Below are positions 25,947 through 34,246 of a DNA stretch of 64,000 nucleotides, in pieces. Origin of the DNA: Croceimicrobium sp965228705 (GTDB taxonomy: Bacteria; Bacteroidota; Bacteroidia; Flavobacteriales; Schleiferiaceae); contig NZ_OZ245832.1 of the NCBI RefSeq assembly GCF_965228705.1, positions 806,001-870,000 of the forward strand, given 5' to 3'. A program made the translations under genes and the position numbers. The notes beneath the pieces are model-generated. The model worked only from the letters and a program-made list of their open reading frames with translations. It was not told the origin of the DNA and did not search any database. Within the stretch, counting starts at the first letter, position 1. Every line of letters begins with the position of its first letter.

Positions 25947-26381
25947 TTAGTCCAATATCCACAACCAAGCATCACCAATCTCCTCATCTTGAACTGTTTT
26001 GATTAGCCGAAAGCCATTCTTCTCCAGAATATGGGTGGAAGCATTGTTCTCTGGGGCGGTTTTAGCACTAATAACAATATTGAGATTTTCTTTTTTGGCG
26101 ATGGAAATCAATTCTTTACAAGCAAAGGAAGCAATGCCTTGACCTTCAAAAGCCTTAAAAGTCCAGTAGGCAATTTCCACCTGTCCATCTACTGGCTTTC
26201 CGGTAAAGCTTCCAGTGCCCAGGACTTGCTGATCCTTAATAATCAAATAAGCCACCCATGGAAAATCATATCCCATTTTGGGATAGTACTCATCGTAAAT
26301 TTCTAGGAGCTGCTGACATTCGTCAGACTGGAAGATTTCCTCTTCCTTGTTTTCGTTGGGGCTAAGGGCTCTAAGGATCAA
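25947..26381 (-). CDS. GNAT-family N-acetyltransferase
   Basis: 144 residues, one GNAT domain. The acetyl-CoA binding loop is FEGQGIASFA (Q-x-x-G-x-A form), preceded by strand VEIAYWTF and followed by the late motif NNASTHILEKNGFRLIKT. It transfers an acetyl group to an amine. The target cannot be predicted. A promoter-like box TAGGTTTG (26405-26412 on the minus strand) lies upstream, with the small inverted repeat TTGAT-ATC-ATCAA (26413-26425) beside it. Confidence 0.85.
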   Translation of the reverse strand: MILRALSPNENKEEEIFQSDECQQLLEIYDEYYPKMGYDFPWVAYLIIKDQQVLGTGSFTGKPVDGQVEIAYWTFKAFEGQGIASFACKELISIAKKENLNIVISAKTAPENNASTHILEKNGFRLIKTVQDEEIGDAWLWILD

Positions 26382-26472
26382 GGCTATTCGGCTTTATGAG
26401 AGAACAAACCTATTGATATCATCAATACCTAAGGATTCTAATTATCAGAAATGTTTATTCAAAGTCTGTTTA

Positions 26473-26506
26473 AAAGAAAATCGGCCTGAACCTAAGCTCA
26501 GGCCGA
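26473..26506 (-). terminator. terminator of the hydrolase gene
   Basis: TCGGCCTGA (26481-26489) pairs with TCAGGCCGA (26498-26506). On the minus strand a T-rich tail (TTTTCTTTT) follows. It lies 15 bases after the stop of the alpha/beta hydrolase gene. Confidence 0.8.
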
Positions 26507-26521
26507 TCCGGAAACACCTTA

Positions 26522-27478
26522 TTAAGATTTTGCTAGCCATTTAATTAAGGCTTCATTCAATTCATCCGGTTTTTCTTGAGGTATCCAATGACCGCAATCC
26601 AAACTTAGCACCTCTAAATTCGGGGCAAAGTTTACCAAGCTTTCAGACTTTGGAATATTATCTCTATCGCCGTAGACCATTAAAGTAGGATGCTCAATTC
26701 GAGCTTCTACATCGGCCATTAGATGCCAGTTCCGATCTAGATTTCGATACCAATTAATGGCGCCGCTAAAACCGGATTTTTGGAAAGCGGATACAAAGAC
26801 CTCTAATTCTTCTTCATTGAGTATAGGATCGCCCGCTGCCATTTCAGCTTCAGCCAATTGGATCATCAACATACCCGGTGCTGGTGGAGCAGGAGGGAGA
26901 TTCTTCCGAAAAAGGTTGGAGATAAATTGTGCGGTATTGGCCTCTAAAATAGCATCGGCCACTCCTGGCTTGCGATTGAAATGCACAAAATAGAAGTCCT
27001 CTCCAAAGAATTCTTCCATCATTTCAATCCAAGGCTTGCGGCCTCGCTCCTGATAGGGTAGAGCTAGATTAATGACTTTAGATACGCGCTTTGGATGCAG
27101 TAAGGCCAAATTCCACACCACATTAGCGCCCCAATCATGGCCCATGAACACAGCACAGTCGTAATGGAAATAATCAAGAAGGGAAACCATATCCTCACAA
27201 AGCTTGATGATATCATAAGCTTCAACATTCTCTGGGCAAGAAGAATTTCCATAACCTCTTTGGTTGGGGACTATCACGTGAAATCCCGCCTTAACCAAAG
27301 CTGGAATTTGGAAGCGCCAGGAATAAGCATGCTCGGGGAAGCCATGGCAGAGAACGATGGGATTACCAGCATTTTCAGTACCGGCTTCAAAGACTTCTAA
27401 TTCAATTCCATTTATTGGAATTAGCTGAGGCTTGGGGAATTTAAAGGGCGAAATTCTAGACTGAGTGACTTGTGACAT
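26522..27478 (-). CDS. alpha/beta hydrolase, epoxide-hydrolase-like
   Basis: 318 residues, no signal peptide. The epoxide-hydrolase layout is visible: oxyanion motif HGFPE (45-49), nucleophile Asp115 in MGHDWGANVVW, a cap domain with candidate Tyr residues (YFVHF), and base His in CGHWIPQEKPDE near 296. An Asp nucleophile and HGxP fit epoxide hydrolases or haloacetate dehalogenases rather than esterases, which use Ser. Reaction: addition of water to an epoxide, substrate unknown. The neighbouring WYL regulator lies just upstream in the same direction and may control it. Confidence 0.85.
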   Translation of the reverse strand: MSQVTQSRISPFKFPKPQLIPINGIELEVFEAGTENAGNPIVLCHGFPEHAYSWRFQIPALVKAGFHVIVPNQRGYGNSSCPENVEAYDIIKLCEDMVSLLDYFHYDCAVFMGHDWGANVVWNLALLHPKRVSKVINLALPYQERGRKPWIEMMEEFFGEDFYFVHFNRKPGVADAILEANTAQFISNLFRKNLPPAPPAPGMLMIQLAEAEMAAGDPILNEEELEVFVSAFQKSGFSGAINWYRNLDRNWHLMADVEARIEHPTLMVYGDRDNIPKSESLVNFAPNLEVLSLDCGHWIPQEKPDELNEALIKWLAKS

Positions 27479-27500
27479 GTTTTTAGATTTGAATTGGCAG

Positions 27501-27536
27501 CAAACCTAATGGGGCCATGTGACAGCCCTATGTCAA
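27501..27536 (-). promoter_or_regulatory. hydrolase promoter with TGACA-N6-TGTCA inverted repeat
   Basis: On the minus strand TAGGTTTG (27501-27508) matches TAnnTTTG, 22 bases before the ATG at 27478. TGACA-N6-TGTCA (27520-27535) lies just upstream, where a regulator could act on the polymerase. The WYL regulator encoded next door is the obvious candidate (inference). Confidence 0.45.
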
Positions 27537-27550
27537 GGGTCGGGGTGGGA

Positions 27551-28240
27551 TTATTGATTTTTATCGAAAAACTCCTGCAAAGTCATATTATGGGCTTCAA
27601 ACTTCTCATTGCTCAGGTCGAGCTTTTGGATTCGGTCTAAGCGGAAAAAACGGAATTCCTTACGAAGCCGACAGTAAGCAATCAGGTACCAGTTTTCGCT
27701 GCTTAGCAAGGCAAAGGGTTCTATTTGTCTTTGGCTAACTTGCTCTTCTTTGTTTTGGTAATCGATATTCAGAACCAGGTGATTGGTAAGCGCATATTGA
27801 ATATCGGAGAGATTGGTACTGTTGCGCTCCAGATCCTTGATTTCATTATACTGGGTGCGCTGGCTTAAGATTTCAGCTTTGTCCTTCTCCGCATATCTAA
27901 GGATGGCCTTCACTTTATCGATGGCTTGGGAATAATCTTTTATAAAGGAGGCATCTTTGTTTTTTAGCACCAGTTGTTCGGCCAGAATCAAGGCATTGGC
28001 CTCTTTTTCGCTAAACATCACTGGGGGCAGTTTATAGCCTTCCATCAGGCTGTAGCCTTTGCCTTCCTCGGTAAAAATGGGAACGCCAGCATCCTCAAGC
28101 GCCTTGAGATCACGATAAATGGTGCGCTTACTAACCTGAAATTTCTCGGCTAATTCCGTGGCGGTTACGAGTCGTTTAGTTTGAATTTGAATGAGAATAG
28201 CGCTTAAGCGGGATAATCGGCTGATTTCTGGGGAATCCAT
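27551..28240 (-). CDS. YafY-type transcriptional regulator with WYL domain
   Basis: 229 residues. An N-terminal HTH (SRLSRLSAILIQIQTKRLVT, then ATELAEKFQVSKRTIYRDLKA) is of the DeoR/HTH_11 type. The C-terminal WYL domain has ENWYLIAYCRLRKEFRFFRL. WYL domains bind ligands, often nucleic-acid or nucleotide-like molecules, and change DNA binding. The gene lies directly upstream of the epoxide-hydrolase-like gene in the same direction, separated by 72 bases with a promoter and inverted repeat. Confidence 0.9.
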   Translation of the reverse strand: MDSPEISRLSRLSAILIQIQTKRLVTATELAEKFQVSKRTIYRDLKALEDAGVPIFTEEGKGYSLMEGYKLPPVMFSEKEANALILAEQLVLKNKDASFIKDYSQAIDKVKAILRYAEKDKAEILSQRTQYNEIKDLERNSTNLSDIQYALTNHLVLNIDYQNKEEQVSQRQIEPFALLSSENWYLIAYCRLRKEFRFFRLDRIQKLDLSNEKFEAHNMTLQEFFDKNQ

Positions 28241-28307
28241 TTTCTTAAACTAGTAGGGGGCTAAAATAATGGACCGCATTAAAAGAAATTGATATAAATC
28301 CGGGCAT

Positions 28308-28339
28308 AAAAAAAGTCCTCGTATTGCTACGAAGACTTT
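28308..28339 (-). terminator. terminator of tRNA-Leu
   Basis: AAAGTCCTCGT (28312-28322) pairs with ACGAAGACTTT (28329-28339), with one G-T pair. Seven A on the plus strand (28308-28314) give the minus-strand T-run. It begins four bases after the tRNA end. Confidence 0.85.
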
Positions 28340-28342
28340 CAG

Positions 28343-28426
28343 TGCCCAGAACAGGACTTGAACCTGCACGACCATAAGGCCACCACCCCCTCAAGATGGC
28401 GTGTCTACCAATTCCACCACCTGGGC
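28343..28426 (-). tRNA. tRNA-Leu (anticodon GAG)
   Basis: On the minus strand the gene starts GCCCAGGTGGTGGAATTGGT, a class II tRNA with long variable arm. The anticodon arm CCATC-TTGAGGG-GGTGG places GAG at 34-36. The T arm contains GGTTCAAGTCC. The 3' end is the discriminator A followed by CT, so CCA is not encoded. Length 84 fits leucine tRNA. Confidence 0.93.
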
Positions 28427-28455
28427 AAAGGGTTTTAGATCTGTATTTCAAATCT

Positions 28456-28483
28456 AAAAAAAAAGCTTCGTTTTACCGAAGCT
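28456..28483 (-). terminator. terminator between tRNA-Lys and tRNA-Leu
   Basis: AGCTTCG (28464-28470) pairs with CGAAGCT (28477-28483). Nine A on the plus strand (28456-28464) form the minus-strand T-run. It follows tRNA-Lys directly, so the two tRNA genes may not form a simple single transcript. Confidence 0.8.
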
Positions 28484-28485
28484 CT

Positions 28486-28561
28486 TGGTGACTCAGCAGG
28501 GGCTCGAACCCTGGACCCTCTCCTTAAAAGGGAGATGCTCTACCAACTGAGCTACTGAGTC
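28486..28561 (-). tRNA. tRNA-Lys (anticodon TTT)
   Basis: On the minus strand the gene starts GACTCAGTAGCTCAGTTGGT and folds as a standard cloverleaf. The anticodon arm TCTCC-CTTTTAA-GGAGA gives TTT. The T arm contains GGTTCGAGCCC. The discriminator A is followed by an encoded CCA (28486-28488), unlike the neighbouring tRNA-Leu. Confidence 0.95.
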
Positions 28562-28588
28562 GTTTATACCCCTTTCGTTTTGGGGCTG

Positions 28589-28620
28589 CAAATATAGCGT
28601 CAATCTTTTGTTTTGACCAA
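28589..28620 (-). promoter_or_regulatory. promoter of tRNA-Lys
   Basis: On the minus strand TTG (28618-28620) and TATATTTG (28589-28596) are 21 bases apart and match the Bacteroidota TTG / TAnnTTTG consensus. The tRNA begins 27 bases downstream. Confidence 0.65.
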
Positions 28621-28704
28621 GCCTAAAAAGGAAAAAATTGTAAAGAAATTTCATAGCCCCATTTTTAGGTAGCGCATTCCCTTTATTCGCAGTAATTTAG
28701 CTCC

Positions 28705-29214
28705 ATGAAAATTTCTTTGCTCGGATATATGGGTTCAGGCAAATCAAGCCTGGCAAAGCTTCTGGCGGCGCATTTAGATTTACCACTACTCGATTTAGAC
28801 CATTTAATTGAGGAGGAATGCGGGCAGTCGGTTTCGGAGCTCATCTTTAATCGGGGGGAGCTCTTTTTTCGTCAAAAGGAGCGTGAAATTCTACTTGATA
28901 TTTTGCAAAAGCCTGAATTTGTGCTCGCTTTGGGTGGAGGAACACCTTGTTATTATGATAATATGGATCAAGTTAATCGTTCCAGTATTAGCATTTACTT
29001 AGAGCGATCCATCCAGGATTTGTATGATGTTTTGGCCAAAGACCGCAGGGAACGTCCCTTAATTGCGCATTTAGCCGATCAGGATCTCAAAGAATTTATC
29101 GCGAAACATCTTTTTGAGCGACGCGATTTCTATGAGAAAGCCATTTTCAAGATTAGTCAAAAACAAAAGGACGAGGAAGAACGTCTACACAGTATTCTGA
29201 ATTACCTCAAATGA
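28705..29214 (+). CDS. aroK: shikimate kinase
   Basis: 169 residues, full length. It phosphorylates shikimate at the 3-OH in the aromatic amino acid pathway. Features are P-loop GYMGSGKSSLA (7-17), LLDLDHLIEEE with the substrate-binding Asp, RGELFFRQKEREIL, Walker-B-like LALGGGTPCY, and the lid RRERPLI. A promoter-like TAATTTAG (28693-28700) ends four bases before the ATG, so the mRNA may be leaderless. It overlaps the nitroreductase gene by four bases (ATGA). Confidence 0.95.
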   Translation: MKISLLGYMGSGKSSLAKLLAAHLDLPLLDLDHLIEEECGQSVSELIFNRGELFFRQKEREILLDILQKPEFVLALGGGTPCYYDNMDQVNRSSISIYLERSIQDLYDVLAKDRRERPLIAHLADQDLKEFIAKHLFERRDFYEKAIFKISQKQKDEEERLHSILNYLK

Positions 29215-29798
29215 AAGAAGAATTAGCTATTCTGAAACGCATTCTCGCCGAAAGGCGCAGCATAAAACCCGAAGACTACAGCGGGGAATTGATCGATGAT
29301 CATTTTATAAAGCTCATTTTAGAACAAGCCAATTGGGCGCCCACGCACGGGTATACGGAGCCCTGGCGCTTTGTGGTATATAAAGGGGAAGCCTTGAATC
29401 GCTTGGGACAGTTTTTAGCCACTTATGATCAGCCTGATCCTAAAGCGGAAGGTTTTAATCAGATTCGTTTCGATCGTAAGGCTAATCGCCCGACAATGGC
29501 TTCTCATGTAATTGGGGTCGCCATGAAAAGCGGCACTAATCCTAAAATCCCGGAAATTGAAGAGGTGGCAGCCGTGGCCATGGCGGTTCAAAACATGTGG
29601 CTTATGACCCACACCTTGGGTTTAGGCTCTTATTGGAGCACCGGCGAAGTGGCCTTTAGCGAGGCTCTACGTGATTTTATGGGCTTTGATGAAGAACATA
29701 AAGCCATGGGTCTCTTTTACCTTGGGAAACCCGCTAAAGAGAATCCTAAAGGCCGTCGGATCTCAGAAATTGAATCTAAGGTTCGCTGGGAGAATTAA
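29211..29798 (+). CDS. nitroreductase-family flavoprotein
   Basis: 195 residues. A nitroreductase-like fold binding FMN and reducing substrates with NAD(P)H. The N-terminal RRSIKPEDY and NWAPTHGYTEPWRFVVY are typical, as are VAAVAMAVQNMWLMTHTLGL and the C-terminal YLGKPAKENPKGRR. The pattern is nearest to the YdjA-like small members. The substrate is unknown. It is co-transcribed with aroK by a four-base ATGA overlap, though no pathway link is obvious. Its stop overlaps the convergent TolC-like gene by four bases (TTAA). Confidence 0.88.
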   Translation: MKEELAILKRILAERRSIKPEDYSGELIDDHFIKLILEQANWAPTHGYTEPWRFVVYKGEALNRLGQFLATYDQPDPKAEGFNQIRFDRKANRPTMASHVIGVAMKSGTNPKIPEIEEVAAVAMAVQNMWLMTHTLGLGSYWSTGEVAFSEALRDFMGFDEEHKAMGLFYLGKPAKENPKGRRISEIESKVRWEN

Positions 29799-31186
29799 TT
29801 GTAAAGCACTGCTGCCTCAGCCTCTAATTTGGCTTGGGTAGCTTTAAGTTTTGCTTCCAGTTGAATTTGCTTCACCAGGCTATCGATATACTTTAGTTCT
29901 CGGGAATTCACCAAAAAGAGAGAACTTTCTCCATTGCGGAATTTGATATTCTCTGCCTCCAGTAATCGAGCATAATTAGTCCGCATCTTTTGGGCATTAT
30001 TCAATTGCTGAATAAGAAGACTGAGTTCAGCATTCAAGGCTTCCACCTTATTTTGAATCTGAATCTGCTTTAAATCCAAGTCCAATTCGGTTTCCTGGAT
30101 TTTTAGTTTTGACTTCAGCACTTCACCGCGGCCCTTACGAATAAAGAGCGGGAAGCTGGCCTTAAGTCCCCATGCATAGTTGTTTGTGGAATACTGGCTA
30201 AAGAAATCATTTTGGGTCGGGGCATTCAAAAACTTATAATGCACGGTTAAATCCGGTTTCAGAATTTCCTGGTTCAATCGTTTTTCTATTTCCAGACCTT
30301 CAATTTTTAAATCATAGGCCTGCAATGCAGGATGTTTTTCGTACCAATCTGAGGGGAGGGGATTGGCAATTTGACCTAATTCAAATTGAGGATAACTCTG
30401 TGCACTCAATTCCAGTGGAATGCGCCCATCCAACCATAAGAAGGTATTGAGGTGATTTCGAGTTTGAATTAATTGTGCCTCTGCCGCCTGCAATTTGATT
30501 TGACGATCTTGTACCTGGATTAAGGACTCCAGGGTGTCGATCGCTGGCTTATCACCAATCAAGGCCGAACGTTTTAATGCTTCAAAACGAAATTGCGCCA
30601 TTTCATAAGCCTGTTGATAGGTATTGAGCTCCTGATGGGCCGCGTACCAATCCCAATAGGCCTGCAAAGCATTTTTCAATAATTCGTTTAGCGCCAATTG
30701 GATTTCGAAGGCAGCAGACTCTTCCAGTAATCGCGCTTGCTTTAAACTGGCCCGACGTTCGTCTAAGAAGAGCCCCTGACCTAAAGTCCAACTGATATCG
30801 CCATACCAAAGTCCACTAGCAGGAACGGTATTTTCATTATTGAGGTAAACTCCTTCATTTAGCTCATATCCAGCTTTAGCTTTAAAGCCAAACCAGGCTG
30901 GAATTTCCAATCCCGAATTTTGAAGACTGTAATAGAGGTAATCACCGTAACGCTTTTGTTCTACTTCGCTAAATAACTTGGGATCAAAAGCACCACTAGC
31001 CTTGAGTTTAGCCGCTCTGGCTTGCTCTTCAATTAAGCGTGCTTTTTGGGCCATGGGATGTTGTTCCAAAACGATCACCAGGAAGCTATCCACCGGAAAA
31101 GCTATGGAGTCGGGGCTTTGCGCCGATAAGCTGCCTGAAACTAAAATCAGGCTTGACCATAAAATAAGGACCTTATTTCTTAGCAC
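29795..31186 (-). CDS. TolC-family outer-membrane efflux protein
   Basis: About 463 residues from GTG 31186 (reading MLRNKVLILWSSLILVSGSL). This start gives a clean signal peptide cut after LSAQ. The open frame extends 33 codons further up, but that part lies inside the HlyD gene and encodes no signal. The mature protein has two long helical repeats typical of TolC (AQKARLIEEQARAAKLKASG, then ALQAYWDWYAAHQELNTYQQ). It forms the outer-membrane duct of the export system encoded by the upstream HlyD and ABC genes. It overlaps the HlyD gene by about 14 bases. Confidence 0.85.
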   Translation of the reverse strand: MLRNKVLILWSSLILVSGSLSAQSPDSIAFPVDSFLVIVLEQHPMAQKARLIEEQARAAKLKASGAFDPKLFSEVEQKRYGDYLYYSLQNSGLEIPAWFGFKAKAGYELNEGVYLNNENTVPASGLWYGDISWTLGQGLFLDERRASLKQARLLEESAAFEIQLALNELLKNALQAYWDWYAAHQELNTYQQAYEMAQFRFEALKRSALIGDKPAIDTLESLIQVQDRQIKLQAAEAQLIQTRNHLNTFLWLDGRIPLELSAQSYPQFELGQIANPLPSDWYEKHPALQAYDLKIEGLEIEKRLNQEILKPDLTVHYKFLNAPTQNDFFSQYSTNNYAWGLKASFPLFIRKGRGEVLKSKLKIQETELDLDLKQIQIQNKVEALNAELSLLIQQLNNAQKMRTNYARLLEAENIKFRNGESSLFLVNSRELKYIDSLVKQIQLEAKLKATQAKLEAEAAVLYN

Positions 31187-32546
31187 TGCTTTTGCTTTCT
31201 GGGTTTTCAGCTTTGTTTTCCGGAGTATAGAAGTCTGCCGGGAAGCCATTGATCTGCCGCCAGATTTCATACCAAATAGGCACATCGTTTAAGAGGGCAA
31301 AGGTTTTAGCTCCGGCACCAGGTCGGATACCTTCGGGCCAATCGACACCCTCGGGATCTGGAGCCACCAAGAGGCGATACATTCCATTTTGAGAGGTGAA
31401 ATTATCGATGGCAACAATTCTTCCTGCAAAAGTACCTACCGATACGCCGGGCCAACCACTGAAGAATATAGCAGGCCAGCCATCAAACTGTATGCGCACT
31501 TCTTCACCCACATGCATGAGGGGATAGTCGATAGGGCGTACATACATTTCAATCGCCAAATCATAATCCGCAGGCATAATGGTCACAATTTGCTCACCTT
31601 CCTTCACTGTTTCACCCAATCCGGTTTTAAGAGCCTTGGTGATATAACCATCCTGTGGAGCTCGCAAATAATAATTACTAGTGCGCACTGCGTAGTTACT
31701 GTATTGATTCTCGAGTTTGCTAACCTCGGCTTCCGTGCCATACATGGAAGAAAGGGTAGCGTAGCGCTCACTTTCTGCTTTGGAAATTTTTGCATCGTAA
31801 TCAGCAGATACTGCATTTAATTCCACCTGGGCATTAATCAATTCATTGCGTGTGGCCAGCAACTTACTTTCCTGGGCCACGCGTTTCGCTGTGGTCTCCT
31901 GCAATTTTTGGCGGCGTTTTTCCAGATCGGTTTTGGAGTACAAACCTTGACTGTAAAGGGTGTCCATCCGCTGCATTTGCGCTTCCGCTATGCTTTCATT
32001 GGTCTTTGCGGCAACCAGATCTATGGAGTCGGCTATCACCTTTAATCGGCTAATCTCAATCTTATTTCTAGCCTGCTGCAATTTTAGTCGACGGTTTTCC
32101 TTCAAGGCATTTACTTGGGTCTCCAGAGAGGCCGCTTTTTGCTGGTAATTGTCTTGAGAAGAGCGCTTCGATTGAATTTGCGCATCCGTACGCTCTAAAA
32201 GTCGAGGGTCGAAATAGTCGTTTTTGGTTTCCGAAATGTAGAGTAAGGTGTCGCCTTTGCGCACAAAATCGCCTTCACGTACATACCATTGTTCGATTCT
32301 ACCACCAATAACCGATTGAAGGGTTTGAGGGCGTTTCTCCGGTTGAAGCGAAGTAACATAGCCTTTAGAGCGAATATTCTGCGTCCAGGGCAGGAATAAT
32401 GCTCCCACCATAATGGAGAAGAATATTAGGTACAGACGTTTACGACTCTTTTGCAAGCGAGCTTCATCTAAAAAGACCCGCATACTGGAGTAGCGACGGC
32501 GATCTATCTTTTTCGCCACATCATTTTCGGGCGATATATTTAGCAT
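31173..32546 (-). CDS. HlyD-family membrane fusion protein
   Basis: 457 residues. One membrane helix (about 38-55) is followed by a biotinyl-lipoyl-like motif (SVIGGRIEQWYVREGDFVRK), a long coiled coil (about 120-290), the second half of the lipoyl domain (YYLRAPQDGYITKALKTGLG) and a beta-barrel domain. It bridges the inner-membrane ABC protein and the TolC-like duct across the periplasm. It overlaps the ABC gene by seven bases. The C-terminal extension (YEIWRQINGFPADFYTPENK, then a polar tail) is longer than in HlyD proper. Confidence 0.9.
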   Translation of the reverse strand: MLNISPENDVAKKIDRRRYSSMRVFLDEARLQKSRKRLYLIFFSIMVGALFLPWTQNIRSKGYVTSLQPEKRPQTLQSVIGGRIEQWYVREGDFVRKGDTLLYISETKNDYFDPRLLERTDAQIQSKRSSQDNYQQKAASLETQVNALKENRRLKLQQARNKIEISRLKVIADSIDLVAAKTNESIAEAQMQRMDTLYSQGLYSKTDLEKRRQKLQETTAKRVAQESKLLATRNELINAQVELNAVSADYDAKISKAESERYATLSSMYGTEAEVSKLENQYSNYAVRTSNYYLRAPQDGYITKALKTGLGETVKEGEQIVTIMPADYDLAIEMYVRPIDYPLMHVGEEVRIQFDGWPAIFFSGWPGVSVGTFAGRIVAIDNFTSQNGMYRLLVAPDPEGVDWPEGIRPGAGAKTFALLNDVPIWYEIWRQINGFPADFYTPENKAENPESKSSAKK

Positions 32547-34246
32547 GGCAGGTCATTTTTAAGTTCTTGATAAGTTCCTTCTTTGAGGATGCGGCCCTTT
32601 TCCAGGATAAGGATACGGTCCATGCGCTCCAAAGAGGCCTTATTGTTAGTGGCTATAATCACGGACTGACCGCAATCGAAGCAGAGATAGTCTAACCACT
32701 TATTGCGGGTCTCATCGTCCACATCAAACCAATTGTCTTCCAATAACAGTAAGCTATGCGTGCCAGCAAGGCTCCTGGCCATTAAAATGCGATTGCGTGT
32801 GCTGGAAGCCAGTCCCAGGCCTCCGGTAGGTAGGGTAGTGAAAATGCCATTGGGAAGATCTTCTACAAAGTCTTTGAGACCTACCAATTCCAATAATTCC
32901 AATACCTGTTTTTGATCTACCGACTCGCGACGCAGACTGATATTGTCTAAAATTGAAGCTTCAAAAATCTCTTCCTGGCGCAAATTATCTCCAATCAAGC
33001 TGCGCAGGGTTTCCAATTGTACTTTATTGTAGGGGATGTCATTATAAAGTAGGCTTCCTTGATAGGAATCGAATAGACCGGCAATAAGCTGCAGCAAGGA
33101 TGACTTACCTGAAGCCATGGTGCCGGTAATCCCGATTTTCTCCCCATGATTGATTTCCAGGTTAATATCGCTTAAAATGCGCTGACCCCATTGGGGTGAA
33201 TCCAGATTAAGATTCTTGATTTTCACTTTAAGTTTATCACCATTTTTAAGTTCGATTTGCTCTTCTTCATCATGATTCTCCAATTCCAGATCGGTAACGG
33301 CACCCAGTTTTTCGAGGCCAGTTAATACATCGTAAATGGTTTCGATGCTGTACACCAGTTTTTCAACTGATGAAATGATCTGAACAATAACAATTTCAGC
33401 CGCTACAAACTGGCCGATATTCATCTGCTGATCAAATACCAATAGACCCCCTAATAAAAGTAAGCCCCCGGCTATCAATACTTTAAAGAATACTAAAGAG
33501 GTGTACTGACGAACCAACACCGCAAAGTGAGAGCGGCGAGAACGCAGGTAATTGGAACTCAGCTTATCCGTTTGATCCATGGGCAGACTAGTACGTCCGG
33601 CCATTTTGAAAGTAGACAGGTTTCGCCCTAATTCTTCCAACCAGGAAACTACCTCGTATTTATACTTACTTTCCTGTAGGCTGGTTTCCAAACCGCGACG
33701 AGAGGTAATGCGGAAGAAAATGATCAGAACAAAGATCAGGAAGAAACCAAAGGCAATAAAGAATGGGTGGTAAAGCGATAAGAGAATTAAGCCGAACAGA
33801 ATCTGCAGACTGGCCACCGAAAAGTCGAACAGCAGTTTGTAGAGGCCTTTTTGTACGGTAAGTACATCAAAGAAACGGTTCACCAACTCAGGCGGGTAGT
33901 AGTTCTTTAAAGCGCTGAGCTTAAGGCGTGGAATGCGATAGGCAAATTCAATAGAGGCGTTTACGAATAAGCGCTGTTGAATGCGCTCTGCCACACTGAG
34001 CTGGAAAATTTGGAATACCCCAGCCAGAATAAGGCCTACCAAAACCACAATTACCAGCACTACCCAGGCGGTAGAGGTGGTGCCACTTTGGATAAGGTTA
34101 ATAATAGCTTGTATACCCAGAGGAATGGAAAGGGAGAGCAAACCATTAAAAAGGGCATAGATGTAAATATTGCCGATGTCTTTTCGCTCCGTAGACAGTA
34201 GCTTCCAAAATCGGCGAAGCGGTCGTTTAGGATCGTTTAGGGCCAT
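32540..34246 (-). CDS. ABC transporter permease-ATPase with degenerate ATPase motifs
   Basis: 568 residues. The N-terminal half is a six-helix exporter membrane domain without a C39 peptidase. The C-terminal ATPase keeps Walker A (GTMASGKS, 375-382), but the other catalytic motifs are altered. The LSGGQ region reads LASST (479-483). The Walker B and catalytic positions are LLLLED rather than LLLLDE. The H-loop is ATNN, without His. A homodimer would be expected to hydrolyse ATP poorly, so it may work with a second ATPase encoded elsewhere or with altered chemistry (inference). It is encoded between the TetR regulator and HlyD genes. The export substrate is unknown. Confidence 0.85.
   Translation of the reverse strand: MALNDPKRPLRRFWKLLSTERKDIGNIYIYALFNGLLSLSIPLGIQAIINLIQSGTTSTAWVVLVIVVLVGLILAGVFQIFQLSVAERIQQRLFVNASIEFAYRIPRLKLSALKNYYPPELVNRFFDVLTVQKGLYKLLFDFSVASLQILFGLILLSLYHPFFIAFGFFLIFVLIIFFRITSRRGLETSLQESKYKYEVVSWLEELGRNLSTFKMAGRTSLPMDQTDKLSSNYLRSRRSHFAVLVRQYTSLVFFKVLIAGGLLLLGGLLVFDQQMNIGQFVAAEIVIVQIISSVEKLVYSIETIYDVLTGLEKLGAVTDLELENHDEEEQIELKNGDKLKVKIKNLNLDSPQWGQRILSDINLEINHGEKIGITGTMASGKSSLLQLIAGLFDSYQGSLLYNDIPYNKVQLETLRSLIGDNLRQEEIFEASILDNISLRRESVDQKQVLELLELVGLKDFVEDLPNGIFTTLPTGGLGLASSTRNRILMARSLAGTHSLLLLEDNWFDVDDETRNKWLDYLCFDCGQSVIIATNNKASLERMDRILILEKGRILKEGTYQELKNDLPC

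Noticed and set aside
27489..27518. Sigma-54 promoter before the epoxide-hydrolase-like gene
   Set aside because: TGGC and TTTGC are present on the minus strand, but the distance between the GG and GC pairs is too long. The TAGGTTTG box explains the site better.
31187..31285. N-terminal extension of the TolC-like protein
   Set aside because: It lies wholly inside the HlyD gene and has no signal peptide. The GTG at 31186 gives a proper signal peptide.
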